NCBI GenBank assembly: GCA_023053685.1
Contig: JALIGW010000001.1
Coordinates: 48,465,859 to 48,529,858 of the forward strand
Direction of reading: 5' to 3'
Source of the DNA: Diadophis punctatus similis
Taxonomy: Eukaryota; Chordata; Lepidosauria; Squamata; Dipsadidae
Length of the DNA: 64,000 nt
Positions within the stretch are counted from its first letter, which is position 1. The number at the start of each line of letters is the position of its first letter. Positions 1-9,676 of this stretch are shown here, piece after piece. A program made the translations under genes and the position numbers. The notes under the pieces were generated by a model. That model saw only the letters and a list, made by a program, of their open reading frames with translations, did not search any database and had not been told where the DNA came from.

Positions 1-514
1 ATAAATGTAATATTTTTAATTTTAACTGTAACTTAAATAATATATATATTTATTTTGAAATAATATTTTTAAGGATCGATTTAAAACAAATAGGGATATA
101 TATTGATTGAATTGTAAAGTCTATAGAGGATACTTTGAACATTAATAGAAATATATAAATTGTAATCATAACTATAATTAGATTGGTTAAAATTTTATAA
201 GGAAAACTATTGATATATTGTGATATTCTACTGTATAACTCTTTAACGTATCTAAAATATTTAATTAGTTATTAATATAAGTACTATAGTAACATAGATT
301 ATTTATAGATATATTTATATAGAATTTTTGGATAATTGGTACATTTAAGAACATAGAGAACTATATCAGTAATTGATAAAACATACAGGATTGATAGAGA
401 ACTAAATAATACAACAGGGTAAAAGATTGTTATATGGTAATCTGGGAGAGGATCTACAAAATTTTAGAACAACAAAAATCAATCTTAAAGGAAATGACAA
501 GTAATACAACAAAT
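1..514 (+). other. AT-rich 5'UTR-like segment of the L1
   Basis: This leader is strongly A/T-rich with no long ORF and runs directly into ORF1. By position it is the L1 5'UTR, where the internal promoter would sit. No CpG-rich or YY1-like start motif is visible, and the true 5' end may lie upstream of base 1. It could instead be partly flanking DNA. Confidence 0.5.
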
Positions 515-599
515 ATGCCCATGAAGGGGGGGGAAGAAAACAGCACAAGCTGGAACTGCAAGTGCAGCATCACCAGTCACTCAAAGGCAGATAGATGAC

Positions 600-1550
600 A
601 TGTTACCAGTAGAAAAAGGGGGCACATCCCTTATGCAGAATATGAACAGTACACTAAACGTGGTTCAGGAAACAATGCTTAAATTACAGGAATTGATTAC
701 GCAAAATCATACCGAACTAAAATCAGATATTTTAAGATTGGACAATAGAATGGAGATGATACAGGAGGCGATACAAAAAAATGAACAACGTATTAGTGGT
801 GTGGAAAAAAAAACGGAACAAAATGAAAATAAAATTGAGAAGGTAGACCAGAGAGTGACAGAAATAAATAGAGAGCTGGAGTCCTCACTAATCCATCTCG
901 AAATGGATAGATCATCTTATTTCTTAAGAATACAAAATATTCCAGAGAATAAGGAGGAAGACTTGGGAGATGTGATGGCAGGGGTGGTAGCAGAAATTCT
1001 ACAGCAAGACAAAACAGATACCAGAAATGAAATAGACGAAGTGTACAGGATACAAACCAACTACGCTAGACGCCACCGCCTGCCGAAAGAAATACATATA
1101 AGGTTTGCCAGAAAGAAAACAAGAGACAACGTTTACTTAGCCACGAGAGGGGGGACATTAACATACAAAGGGAGAGAAATAAACATCTTGAAACAAGTCC
1201 CAAGAAGGGTTAGGGAACGTAGAAGAGACTATAAGCTACTAGCAACATTGTTAAATAAAAAGAACATTATATTCAGATGGCTCATTCCGGAGGGGATGAT
1301 AATAAACTTGGAAGGACGAAAAGTAAAGGTGGATACCATAGAAAGAGCACAGGAGGTATATGAACAACTTGCTGGTATGGAGAAAGAGATGGAAAGTGAA
1401 GGAAAAGTGGATGGGGCAAGTGAAGAAGAAGAGCAGGAGATTGAAGAAGAGGTACAGAGGGAGGGAATTGAAGAGACTGAAGATTTAAATAAAAAAGTAG
1501 AGAGAATTAAAACAAGGACACAAACAGCAGCAGAAGCGAAAAGTAAATAG
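600..1550 (+). CDS. L1 ORF1 protein (RNA-binding chaperone), N-terminus frameshifted
   Basis: The 316-residue open frame has the L1 ORF1p layout. Residues ~15-95 form a heptad-rich coiled coil used for trimerisation. Residues ~100-190 are RRM-like (SSYFLRIQNIPE, then IHIRFARKKTRDNVY). A basic C-terminal domain (QVPRRVRERRRDYKLL) follows. An acidic, Glu-rich tail (~270-300) is less usual. ORF1p coats L1 RNA and acts as a nucleic-acid chaperone in the RNP. Codons upstream of this ATG stay open in the same frame back to about 525 and look protein-like. Two better-placed ATGs (515, 521) are one frame off because of an 8-G run at 526-533. With seven Gs they would join the frame and give a protein of roughly 345 residues, close to mammalian ORF1p length. 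The 600 start may therefore be internal. Confidence 0.85.
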   Translation: MLPVEKGGTSLMQNMNSTLNVVQETMLKLQELITQNHTELKSDILRLDNRMEMIQEAIQKNEQRISGVEKKTEQNENKIEKVDQRVTEINRELESSLIHLEMDRSSYFLRIQNIPENKEEDLGDVMAGVVAEILQQDKTDTRNEIDEVYRIQTNYARRHRLPKEIHIRFARKKTRDNVYLATRGGTLTYKGREINILKQVPRRVRERRRDYKLLATLLNKKNIIFRWLIPEGMIINLEGRKVKVDTIERAQEVYEQLAGMEKEMESEGKVDGASEEEEQEIEEEVQREGIEETEDLNKKVERIKTRTQTAAEAKSK

Positions 1551-1581
1551 TTAGAAAAACACTTTATAAACAAAACCGGAA

Positions 1582-4500
1582 ACGTTAAAGGAAACAAAAC
1601 TTATATCATTAAACATTAATGGATTAAACAATGCACAAAAAAGAAGGAAAATATTTTCAAAATTAGTTAAACAAAAAGCAGAAGTAATATGTTTACAAGA
1701 AGTCCATATCAAACAAGTACATAAAAAATATCTGGAATATCCAAAACTAGGGAAATTATACGCATCAATAGGGGAGAAAAAAAAGAAAGGTGTAGTAATA
1801 TATGTACAAAAAGAGATTGAGTCTAAAGAAATAAAAGTAGACTCCAAAGGAAGATATATAATGGTGGAAATTGAAATAGGGGGAGAAAAAATATTATTAG
1901 TAAATATATACGCACCCAATCAAAAGCAAAAAAACTTCTATCAAAAGATACATGAGAAATTAATGACAACTAAATATAAAAATATATGTTTAATAGGGGA
2001 TTTTAATGGTATAATAGATCCAAAAAGAGACTACATAACAGGGAAAAACAAAAAAAATAACAAAAATACACTACCAACTACATTCAAGGACATGATAGAG
2101 GAGTTGAATTTGACAGATACATGGCGATTATTGCACCCTAAAGACAAACAATATACATTTCATTCAATACCACACCAATCCTTTTCAAGAATAGACATGG
2201 TCTGGACAAATAAAGAAATATGCAAGAACATAGCGTCGGTGGAGATAGCCCCAAACATATGGGCAGACCATAGTCCCTTAATAGTAATATGGAAAGGGAA
2301 AAAGAAAGGAATAATGAGATGGACTTTGAACACAAAAATACTCCAAGAAGATGAATACATACAAACAATTACCAAAGAAATAAAATTATTTATGAAAGAG
2401 AATAAGAAACAGCCTACAACCATACAAAACTTATGGGATACATTAAAAGCATATATAAGGGGAATTACAATTGCCTATATGGCAAAGAAAAATAGAGAAA
2501 AATGGCAGGAATACAATGAAAAAATAAAGGATATTCAGCAGTTAGAAAAAAGACTGCAAAAAGAACCAAAGGAAGAGAATACACATAAATTATTAATGGA
2601 AACGAGACATAAATTGAATTTAATTGAACAACAGGAATATTTGAAGGATATTAGGCTTACAAAACAAACATTCTTTGAAACAGCAAATAAACCCGGTAGA
2701 TGGCTAGCTTATAAAATTAAAAAGGAAAAAAGCAATAGAATTATAAATCAACTGATAGACACAAATGGGGAAATACAACACTCAGACGAAAAAATAAAAG
2801 AAATTGCAACAGAATACTATAGAGACTTATACAGACAGGACCCAGTGGAACTAAATAAAATAAAAGAATATTTAAAGGAAATTAGTATGCCGCAAATAGA
2901 GGAAATTGATAAGGAAATGTTAAACAGGGATATTACAATACAAGAAATTCAAAATGCAATTCAAAAACAAAACAACAATAAAACACCAGGACCGGATGGA
3001 TTTCCAGGGGAATATTACAAAAAAATGAGTACAATACTAGAGGATACTCTATTAGAGCTATATAATGAAGCATTAACAGGAGCTAGGATACCAAATACGT
3101 GGAGGGAAACATATATCACCACGATCATGAAAGAAGGTACCGAGAAAAATCATATACAAAACTACAGACCAATTTCGTTGTTGAACACAGATTATAAAAT
3201 TTTTATGACAATTATGGCAGAAAGAACCAAAAAAATACTAAATAAAATTATCTATTCGGATCAAAATGGATTTTTACCAATGCGGCAGATAAAAAACAAT
3301 ACAAGAATCGTCTTAAATATATTGGAATATTACGAAGCGCATCCAGAAAAGCAGGTCGCCCTAGCTTTCCTGGATGCGCAAAAAGCGTTCGACAACGTAA
3401 ATTGGCAGTATATGATAGGTTTGATCAAAGAGATGAAATTTGGCGACAAATTTGAAAAAATTATAGAAACAATCTACACCTCCCAGTCAGCCAAGATTAT
3501 GATAAATGGGGATATGACACAATCATTCCGGATCTTTAAAGGAGTACGTCAGGGATGTCCGATGTCACCTCTGCTCTTTATCTTAACATTGGAAACATTA
3601 CTAAACAAAATTCGAAATAATAAGGATATTAAGGGAACAAAGATTAGAAACCAGGAGTATAAATTACAGGCATTTGCCGATGATCTCGTATTCTTTATAG
3701 AAGAACCAATTGAAACAGGGCAAAAACTGATTAAAGAGATAGAGGAATACGGAGAATTGGCAGGATTGAAAATCAATAAACAAAAAACTAAACTATTAAC
3801 AAAAAATATGACAATAAAACAAAAAGATGAATTGGAAGAGAAATTAGGCTTACAAACAACCAAAACAATTAAACATCTAGGGATAATACTAACAAATAGA
3901 TGTTCATCTATTAAAAAAGACAATTATGACAAATTAGTAAACCAAACAAGATTAGAATTAGAAAAATGGAAAAAATTACAGTTATCATTATTAGGGCGTA
4001 TAGCTGCAATTAAAATGAGTATACTGCCAAAAATTTTATACCTATTCCAAACAGTTCCGATCAAATTAGAGACTAAATTTTTTACTAATTTGAATAAAAT
4101 TATATCTAAATTTATATGGCAAAACAAAAAGCCAAGAATCAAATTAGCGAATTTACAGGATGATAAGAGCAGAGGTGGTCTAGGGCTCCCTGACTGGAAA
4201 CTTTACTACAAAGCAGCATCCTTGGCGTGGATAAAAGAATGGATAAACTTAACTAACAAAAGAATACTAACACTAGAGGGCCACGACCTACAAATGGGAT
4301 GGCATGCTTACATATGGAGAGATGGAACTAAGCCACAACTTAGCTTCAACCAACACCTAATTAGAAAATCTTTGTTAAAAACATGGTATGAAATCAAAAA
4401 GAAGAACTACATGAAAATCCCCAAATGGCTTTCAATTATAGAAGCCATGACCTACCCCAACCTAATTGATATAACCAAAGCAGCAAAATATAGCGATATA

Positions 4501-5334
4501 TTAGATCTGACAGGGAAATTAAAAAGTAGAGAACAATTGGCGGAACAAAATATAAATATTGATTGGTTGACTTACTTACAATTAAAAACTCGACACAAAA
4601 AAGATACTGAGGGTATGGGTATAGAAATGGAAATGCAAAAACTGGATAAAATTTTGATTGGCCCGGATGAAAAAATAATATCAAAACTATATAAATATCT
4701 GCTGGAATTCGATAAAATGGAGGAAATTGTCAAGGAACCCATGATAGCATGGGCAAAAAACGTAGGCCACAACATACACTTAGCTGACTGGGAGAAAACA
4801 TGGAATATAAACTGCAAAATAACTAAGTCAACAGCATATAAAGAGAATTATTATAAAATGTTTTATAGATGGCATTTAGCTCCATCAAGATTGGCCAAAA
4901 TATACCCAAAAATGAATTCGGCTTGCTGGAAATGTAAAAAAGACGTAGGTACCTTCTTTCATGTGTGGTGGTTGTGTCCCGAAGCAAAGGGCTACTGGAA
5001 AAAAGTGCATGCCTGGTTACAAGAAATTACTGAGAGAACAATGGAATTTACCCCAGAATTTTTCCTTCTGGGGATAATGGAAAAACAACATCCAAAAAAT
5101 ATACAATATTTAATACTACATATTACAACTGCGGCAAGAATAACATATGCACAATATTGGAAAGACAATCAAATCCCACCAGAAAATATACTAATGGACA
5201 AAATATATAGATGTGCCGAAATGGACATGCTGACTATTCAACTCAAAGGACAATGCAACTCAGAATACTACAAAACATGGACTAGATGGTACAACTGGAC
5301 TAAAAAAAAGAGGAAAGACCGTGTGACAACGTGA
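1582..5334 (+). CDS. L1 ORF2 protein: AP endonuclease, reverse transcriptase, Cys-rich domain
   Basis: An uninterrupted frame runs from a TAA at 1567-1569 to the stop at 5332-5334. The first ATG is late (1861), but 1582-1584 is ACG exactly where the conserved L1 start is expected (next residues LKETKLISLNING). Numbering from 1582 gives 1250 residues and puts key residues at or close to human L1 ORF2p ordinals. In the endonuclease these are E40 (CLQEVH), D140 (IGDFN), D205 (SRIDMVW) and H230 (WADHSPL). In the reverse transcriptase they are D598 (FLDAQKAFD), RQGCPMSPL and FADD at 698-701. The Cys-rich motif CWKCKK...HVWWLC starts near 1115. The protein nicks target DNA and primes reverse transcription there. 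All visible catalytic residues are present; only the start codon is suspect. Confidence 0.95.
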   Translation, partial: TLKETKLISLNINGLNNAQKRRKIFSKLVKQKAEVICLQEVHIKQVHKKYLEYPKLGKLYASIGEKKKKGVVIYVQKEIESKEIKVDSKGRYIMVEIEIGGEKILLVNIYAPNQKQKNFYQKIHEKLMTTKYKNICLIGDFNGIIDPKRDYITGKNKKNNKNTLPTTFKDMIEELNLTDTWRLLHPKDKQYTFHSIPHQSFSRIDMVWTNKEICKNIASVEIAPNIWADHSPLIVIWKGKKKGIMRWTLNTKILQEDEYIQTITKEIKLFMKENKKQPTTIQNLWDTLKAYIRGITIAYMAKKNREKWQEYNEKIKDIQQLEKRLQKEPKEENTHKLLMETRHKLNLIEQQEYLKDIRLTKQTFFETANKPGRWLAYKIKKEKSNRIINQLIDTNGEIQHSDEKIKEIATEYYRDLYRQDPVELNKIKEYLKEISMPQIEEIDKEMLNRDITIQEIQNAIQKQNNNKTPGPDGFPGEYYKKMSTILEDTLLELYNEALTGARIPNTWRETYITTIMKEGTEKNHIQNYRPISLLNTDYKIFMTIMAERTKKILNKIIYSDQNGFLPMRQIKNNTRIVLNILEYYEAHPEKQVALAFLDAQKAFDNVNWQYMIGLIKEMKFGDKFEKIIETIYTSQSAKIMINGDMTQSFRIFKGVRQGCPMSPLLFILTLETLLNKIRNNKDIKGTKIRNQEYKLQAFADDLVFFIEEPIETGQKLIKEIEEYGELAGLKINKQKTKLLTKNMTIKQKDELEEKLGLQTTKTIKHLGIILTNRCSSIKKDNYDKLVNQTRLELEKWKKLQLSLLGRIAAIKMSILPKILYLFQTVPIKLETKFFTNLNKIISKFIWQNKKPRIKLANLQDDKSRGGLGLPDWKLYYKAASLAWIKEWINLTNKRILTLEGHDLQMGWHAYIWRDGTKPQLSFNQHLIRKSLLKTWYEIKKKNYMKIPKWLSIIEAMTYPNLIDITKAAKYSDILDLTGKLKSREQLAEQNINIDWLTYLQLKTRHKKDTEGMGIEMEMQKLDKILIGPDEKIISKLYKYLLEFDKMEEIVKEPMIAWAKNVGHNIHLADWEKTWNINCKITKSTAYKENYYKMFYRWHLAPSRLAKIYPKMNSACWKCKKDVGTFFHVWWLCPEAKGYWKKVHAWLQEITERTMEFTPEFFLLGIMEKQHPKNIQYLILHITTAARITYAQYWKDNQIPPENILMDKIYRCAEMDMLTIQLKGQCNSEYYKTWTRWYNWTKKKRKDRVTT

Positions 5335-5484
5335 GAAGAAAACAAAGACAGAAGAGACTGTAAATTTATGATTTAATGCGCATAATTGAGATATAACAAT
5401 GTTGTAAAAACGGGTGTAGATCTGTATCAAAATATTCAGATGTTTAATGAAGAAAAATAATAAAAAAAAATAATAAAAAAAAAA
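5335..5484 (+). other. L1 3'UTR and A-rich tail
   Basis: About 110 bp of 3'UTR follows the ORF2 stop and ends in a tail of TAATAAAAA-type repeats (about 5446-5484). This is the 3' end made by target-primed reverse transcription. The tail repeat unit contains AATAAA-like hexamers. Confidence 0.7.
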
Positions 5485-5637
5485 TGAAAGGTACCAACCT
5501 AATATTATTAGCCATTTTCTCTAGCCTAGAAAATAAGCTGCATGTGACATTGCAATTTCTTTTGCATTGGTGGTTCCCATAGAGTTGGGAATAAATTGAA
5601 CTGGAAATTGAAAGGCAAGAGATTACTCATCTCTTTC

Positions 5638-5969
5638 CAGGGGTGAAATCCTCCCGGTTCGCCCAGGCCAGTCCTTCGGCGTATAGCCGATGGAACTGGC
5701 GGTGGTCGCAGCGCGGAGCTTCTCCCGCCCGCTTTCCCGGCCCGGCTGAACACAATCACCGCTTTCCCGTCCCGGCTGACCACAATCATTCGGGTTATTT
5801 TTCCCTCTGTGCATGCGCGCGCATGCACAGAGGGAAAAATAACCCGAATGGCGGCGTTCAGCCGGGCCGGGAAAGCGGGCGGGAGAAGCTCCGCGCCGCG
5901 ACCGCCGCCAGTTCCATCGGCTATACGCCGAAGGACTGGCCTGGGCGAACCGGGAGGATTTCACCCCTG
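5638..5969. mobile_element. Fold-back hAT-type element, copy 1
   Basis: The two arms are near-perfect inverted copies ending in CAGGGGTGAAATC / GATTTCACCCCTG. They are flanked by a perfect 8-bp duplication, TCTCTTTC (5630-5637 and 5970-5977), which is the hAT signature. The centre is a spacer-less perfect palindrome of about 62 bp (roughly 5788-5849) around GCATGCGCGCGCATGC. The left arm is longer because a ~30-bp piece is duplicated within it. It is CpG-rich, has no coding capacity and needs a transposase in trans. Confidence 0.85.
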
Positions 5970-6364
5970 TCTCTTTCCCTTCAAACACTACCACTACTGA
6001 TTCCTTTCTAGTAAGTTGTGAAATAAACGTGCTGCCTTGTGCGAAAAGGTCATTGGGGTTTATCTTTCAGTCAACGGAAGGCTTTTTCACATTTGTGTGT
6101 GCAAAAAGTGAGGTTGCCTCCAATTAATGCAATCTCCCCATCTTTCCCCAATGACTCTACTGGCTCTGAATTCTGGGAATTGGCATTATAATCCATCAAG
6201 AGGGGACCACATTGGAAAATTGGCCTCGTTTCAATGTTGACTTGAATTCATAGCTCATACCCAAAGAACAGGTGGCAATTGTAGTGAGAGGACCTTTACA
6301 TAGGGACATCTACTTCTCTGGTTGTTCCCTTGTCTGGTGAAGAGGCCCTTCAGAGAACTATTGA

Positions 6365-6500
6365 AACTTAGTCAGCTCATGAATGGATTACTGTAATGTG
6401 CTCTACATGGTCCTTGAAAATAAGTTTAAAGCATAGTTGCAAGATTCTGTTAATTCTACCTTACAATAAAGTAGAATTAGCTCATCTGGCCTTGCTTCTT
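6365..6500 (+). repeat. Decayed L2-type LINE fragment
   Basis: The stretch ATGGATTACTGTAATGTGCTCTACATGG resembles (with changes) the part of the L2 LINE at ~27655-27682 that encodes LDYCNALYM. The downstream sequence is degraded. Old fragment, no intact frame. Confidence 0.4.
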
Positions 6501-6714
6501 GTCTGGATTATATTGCAAGTCTAAAAGTATATTTGTCCCCCCAGCCAATTTACAACCCAAGAAATTAGGGAGAGTTCCTTCTCTGTCCCTATCCACATTC
6601 CTGCTGTGGGCTAAGTTGCTTATTTAACTATTCCCTTGGCTGGGTCTCTTTTCTCTGTCCCCCAAGGTCATTCCCACAACCACAAGTGGGTACAGAACTT
6701 CCATTCCTAAGTGA

Positions 6715-6872
6715 TGCAGTTGGTAAGTGAGTCATCATACGACTGCACCTGATTTTATCACCATTTCTGCTGTGATTGTTAAGTAAGTCATATGGCCATT
6801 AAGTGAACCTGGCTTTCCCCATTGGCTCTGCTTGTTGGAAGCCTTCTGGGAAGGTCACAAATGATGATCATG

Positions 6873-6928
<56 letters not shown>

Positions 6929-7085
6929 TTGCAACCATTGTATGAGCTGGTTGCCAAGCATCAAAATTGCAATCACTGGCAGGTGCTGCAATCATCATAA
7001 GTGTGAGGACCAGTTGAAAATAACTTTTTTCAGCACCATCATAACTTTGAATCATCACTAAACAATTGGTCATGAGTTGAAGACT
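6715..7085. mobile_element. TA-flanked MITE family, degraded copy
   Basis: It contains the family's hallmark phrases (GTTAAGTAAGTCA, AAGTGAACCTGG, GCTTTCCCCATTGGCTCTGC, GGTTGCCAAGCATC, CATAAGTGTGAGGACC, TTTTTTCAGCACCATCATAA) seen in the complete copy at 60792-61188. A (CA)n tract has expanded within it. The ends are too decayed to score the TA duplication. Confidence 0.6.
6874..6926. repeat. (CA)n microsatellite
   Basis: An uninterrupted CA dinucleotide array of ~53 bp, grown inside the TA-MITE copy at 6715-7085. Confidence 0.98.
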
Positions 7086-7435
7086 GCTATTAAATATTTT
7101 AATATTTTAAATAAATTTTAAATATGTTTTTATTTAAATATTTTAAATCACAACTGTCTGATGAAGAAGAACCAGTTTTCATTGACTTCCTAAATGCTTT
7201 GTCAGTTTTTATTTATTTATTTACTTATTTATATTTCCCATTTCTTAACCACTCATCTCCCTCAGGACCTTATTTGGGGAAGACATTTAACTTTTGACTG
7301 AATATTCTTCCAACTACGCAACCAACAACAGCCTCTTCCCTAACATGTTTTTCCTATTTTATTTTATTTTTGTATGAAAAGTTGAAACAATGTCACAAAC
7401 ACTGAACTGCTGTTTGTAAACACTTCCAGTAAAAC

Positions 7436-7857
7436 CAGGAGCGGGTTGCTCACTTACCTTGCTAACGGTGCGCGGCGTGCACATCACCATGTTTCGTGCA
7501 CGCACTCGCTCGCTATGTGCGCGTACCCCCCTTGCGCAATTTTGCTTCCATGCATGCGCAGAAGCAAAATCGCGCTGAAATCTTGTGAGGGGATGTGTGC
7601 ACGTGCGTGATTTCGGTGATTTTTTGCTTCTGCGCATGCATGGAGGCAAAATCGCGCTGAAATCTCTCTCGCGCGCGTGTCCCCTCGCAAGATTTCAGCA
7701 CGATTTTGCTTTCACGCATGCGCAGAAGCAAAAAATTGCCGAAAAATTCACAATTTTTTTTGACGTCATCAAGAGGGTCGGTAGCCTCTTAATGACGTCA
7801 CCAGCCCGCTGCTACCGGTGCGATAGAGTGGACCGCACCGGTAGGAACCCACCACTG
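7436..7857. mobile_element. Non-autonomous hAT with internal inverted units
   Basis: The right end CGGTAGGAACCCACCACTG and a degenerate left end CAGGAGCGGGTTGC are flanked by AGTAAAAC / AGTAGAAC (7 of 8 matching). Internally, a ~35-bp unit (GCATGCGCAGAAGCAAAATCG then CTGAAATCTT) occurs three to four times in alternating orientation, so the element can fold into multiple hairpins. No coding capacity. Confidence 0.75.
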
Positions 7858-8448
7858 AGTAGAACCCATGGTAAAATAGGTAAAATAGGAGCAACAAACA
7901 ATATTTGCTTTCTTTTGAAACATGGTCATTTAGGAAATGATTGTGATGATCTAAGCAACAATGTATCTTTACTAGCCCTCTGAAGAACCTATTCCTCTAG
8001 AATCCTGAATTTCACATGTTTCAGTCCACCTCTCCACTATGTTATATTTTGATTCAAATTCAAAACTGGCTTGCTTGTGAAGTCAGCAAAGAATTAGCAA
8101 ATATGGCCATTTATTCAGCATGGAAAAAAAGAGAACAAAAGATGGTATCACATTTGCACACTCTAATTACATCTATGGATACAGATTTAGAAATAATGAG
8201 TATAATTTAAATATAAATTAGCATATCCCATTTTGAAAGCCTGTTCTGGTCTAATCTTAGTCTGTAGCATTCATTTCCAAAGTGTACACCAGAGAGATGA
8301 GAAGTACATTAATAACATGATCAAAGTGACTGCAAGCCCAAAGACCTAATTATAAGTAAGGTATCTACTGGGTATCTGAATAATGTGAGTCTTGGATCCA
8401 TCAGATCTGAATATTGTTGCATCATTCACTCACAGCCCAAAGACAAAA

Positions 8449-8526
8449 CCGCCCTGAGTCCTACAGGAGTTGGGCGGCATATAAAAATGACCAAATAAAT
8501 AAATAATAAATAAATAAATAAATAAA
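8449..8526 (+). repeat. L2-type LINE/SINE 3' tail
   Basis: GCCCTGAGTCCTACAGGAGT, then GGGCGGCATATAAAAATG and (AAAT)n, is the shared 3' end of squamate L2-mobilised elements. The same motif closes the L2 copy at ~28206-28257. Confidence 0.7.
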
Positions 8527-8625
8527 ACAAAATCAACCTGCTTCAGAAGATTAGCTCCTTTTTCAACAATACTTGAAAAATCTCTGTACTTAAAACAGCA
8601 CCTTAGAGAAGAGGTCAAGGGCCTC

Positions 8626-8760
8626 CAGGGGTCTCCAACCTTGGCAACTTTAAGACTTGTGGACTTCAACTCCTAGAATTCCCCAGCCAGCAAAGCTGGC
8701 TGAGGAATTCTGAGAGTTGAAGTCCACAAATCTTAAAGTTGCCAAGGTTGGAGACCCCTG
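8626..8760. mobile_element. Palindromic hAT MITE (CAGGGGTCTCCAACC family), copy 1
   Basis: Two ~63-bp arms (CAGGGGTCTCCAACCTTGGC ... GGTTGGAGACCCCTG) are joined by a few bases; almost the whole element is one hairpin. No clean 8-bp duplication at this copy, but the copy at 25143-25273 has a perfect one. Confidence 0.8.
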
Positions 8761-9554
8761 CTTTAATCAACGGGATCTGTAGGTGATTACTAAAGCATAC
8801 ACTAGTGTACAAATACTCTAAAGCCTGTATTTATCACATTGAGACAAATTAATGCACAGTACAAACTCAGAAATAGGACACGAATTGTTAAACCCAGTAT
8901 TTAACAGTTAAGCTATTTGATGTATCATGTACATCATCTACATTGAAAACAATTATGAGTAGAGAAGGCAATTTTCACTTGCATTACAATGTTTGGAATT
9001 TCCCCCCCAAGGTGATAAATCTAATTTTTTTTTAAAAAAAGTATTTCTCCTTCTCTTTAAAATTTGGTGGTGAAACTTATGAAAAAGTCCCCTTGATTGC
9101 AATAGGTTCTTTTTCCTAAACCTCATATTAATATCTCTAAGGATAATTTTTTATCAGAAATTTCTGCTAGAAAAGAAAAGGCTAAGCTTCTCCATAGGCC
9201 AAGATAGATACGAGTTTCCCTGTAGACATTTCCCTTAGCACTCATAGATTTATTATTCCACCTGACTTGATTTTTTAAATTACAAACAATGAAATGATTA
9301 GGTAGCATATTGCAGAGCGAGCACAATATCATCTTTATTTATTTACACCAACATGGGACACTTCAAGCATTTTTAGAAGATAACATGGGTGGTGGATGCT
9401 GCTGTTAGGAAACAGAGTATCTGAGATAGCATGTGGAGTTATGGCAAGCAACCATTCTAAAGAATAAATATTTATGATTAGGCATGCTGAACATTTTGAT
9501 TATGGAATCACACACACATATGCTGCAATCTAGTAGCTATTGGAACATCTATGA

Positions 9555-9676
9555 CGGGTGTCAAACTCGCGTCGTCACATGACGTATCGGGACTTTTCTC
9601 CCCTTTGCTAAACCGGGTGTGGGCATGGCCAGTGCGTGATGCATCCGGCCCGTGGGCTGGGAGTTTGACAGCCCTG
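9555..9676. mobile_element. Short non-autonomous hAT (GTGTCAAACTC family), copy 1
   Basis: Ends are GGGTGTCAAACTC and GAGTTTGACAGCCC, with a perfect 8-bp duplication ATCTATGA at 9547-9554 and 9677-9684. The 122-bp interior carries TGGGCATGGCCAGTGCGTGA, a phrase shared with the copy at 31438-31559. Confidence 0.85.

Larger units (their letters stand above)
1..5484 (+). mobile_element. LINE-1 (L1) non-LTR retrotransposon, near full length
   Basis: The element has the L1 order: an A-rich 5' untranslated region, ORF1 (coiled coil plus RRM), a short spacer, ORF2 (endonuclease plus reverse transcriptase plus Cys-rich tail), a short 3'UTR and an A-rich tail ending near 5484. Both reading frames are open over their main bodies, so this is a young copy by L1 standards. 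The A-rich sense strand is typical of L1. The 5' end is not defined because the element probably starts before the window, so a target-site duplication cannot be tested. Two lesions affect starts: an 8-G run near the ORF1 N-terminus and ACG instead of ATG at the expected ORF2 start. Confidence 0.93.

Noticed and set aside
5643..6011. Overlapping 100-120-codon frames on both strands in the fold-back element
   Set aside because: They mirror each other because the DNA is palindromic and CpG-rich; no known domain, and the same happens at 25508-25817 and 46494-46816.
6873..7073. CRISPR-like or tandem-array interpretation of regularly repeated DNA
   Set aside because: It is a vertebrate (CA)n microsatellite; no spacer structure exists anywhere in the window.
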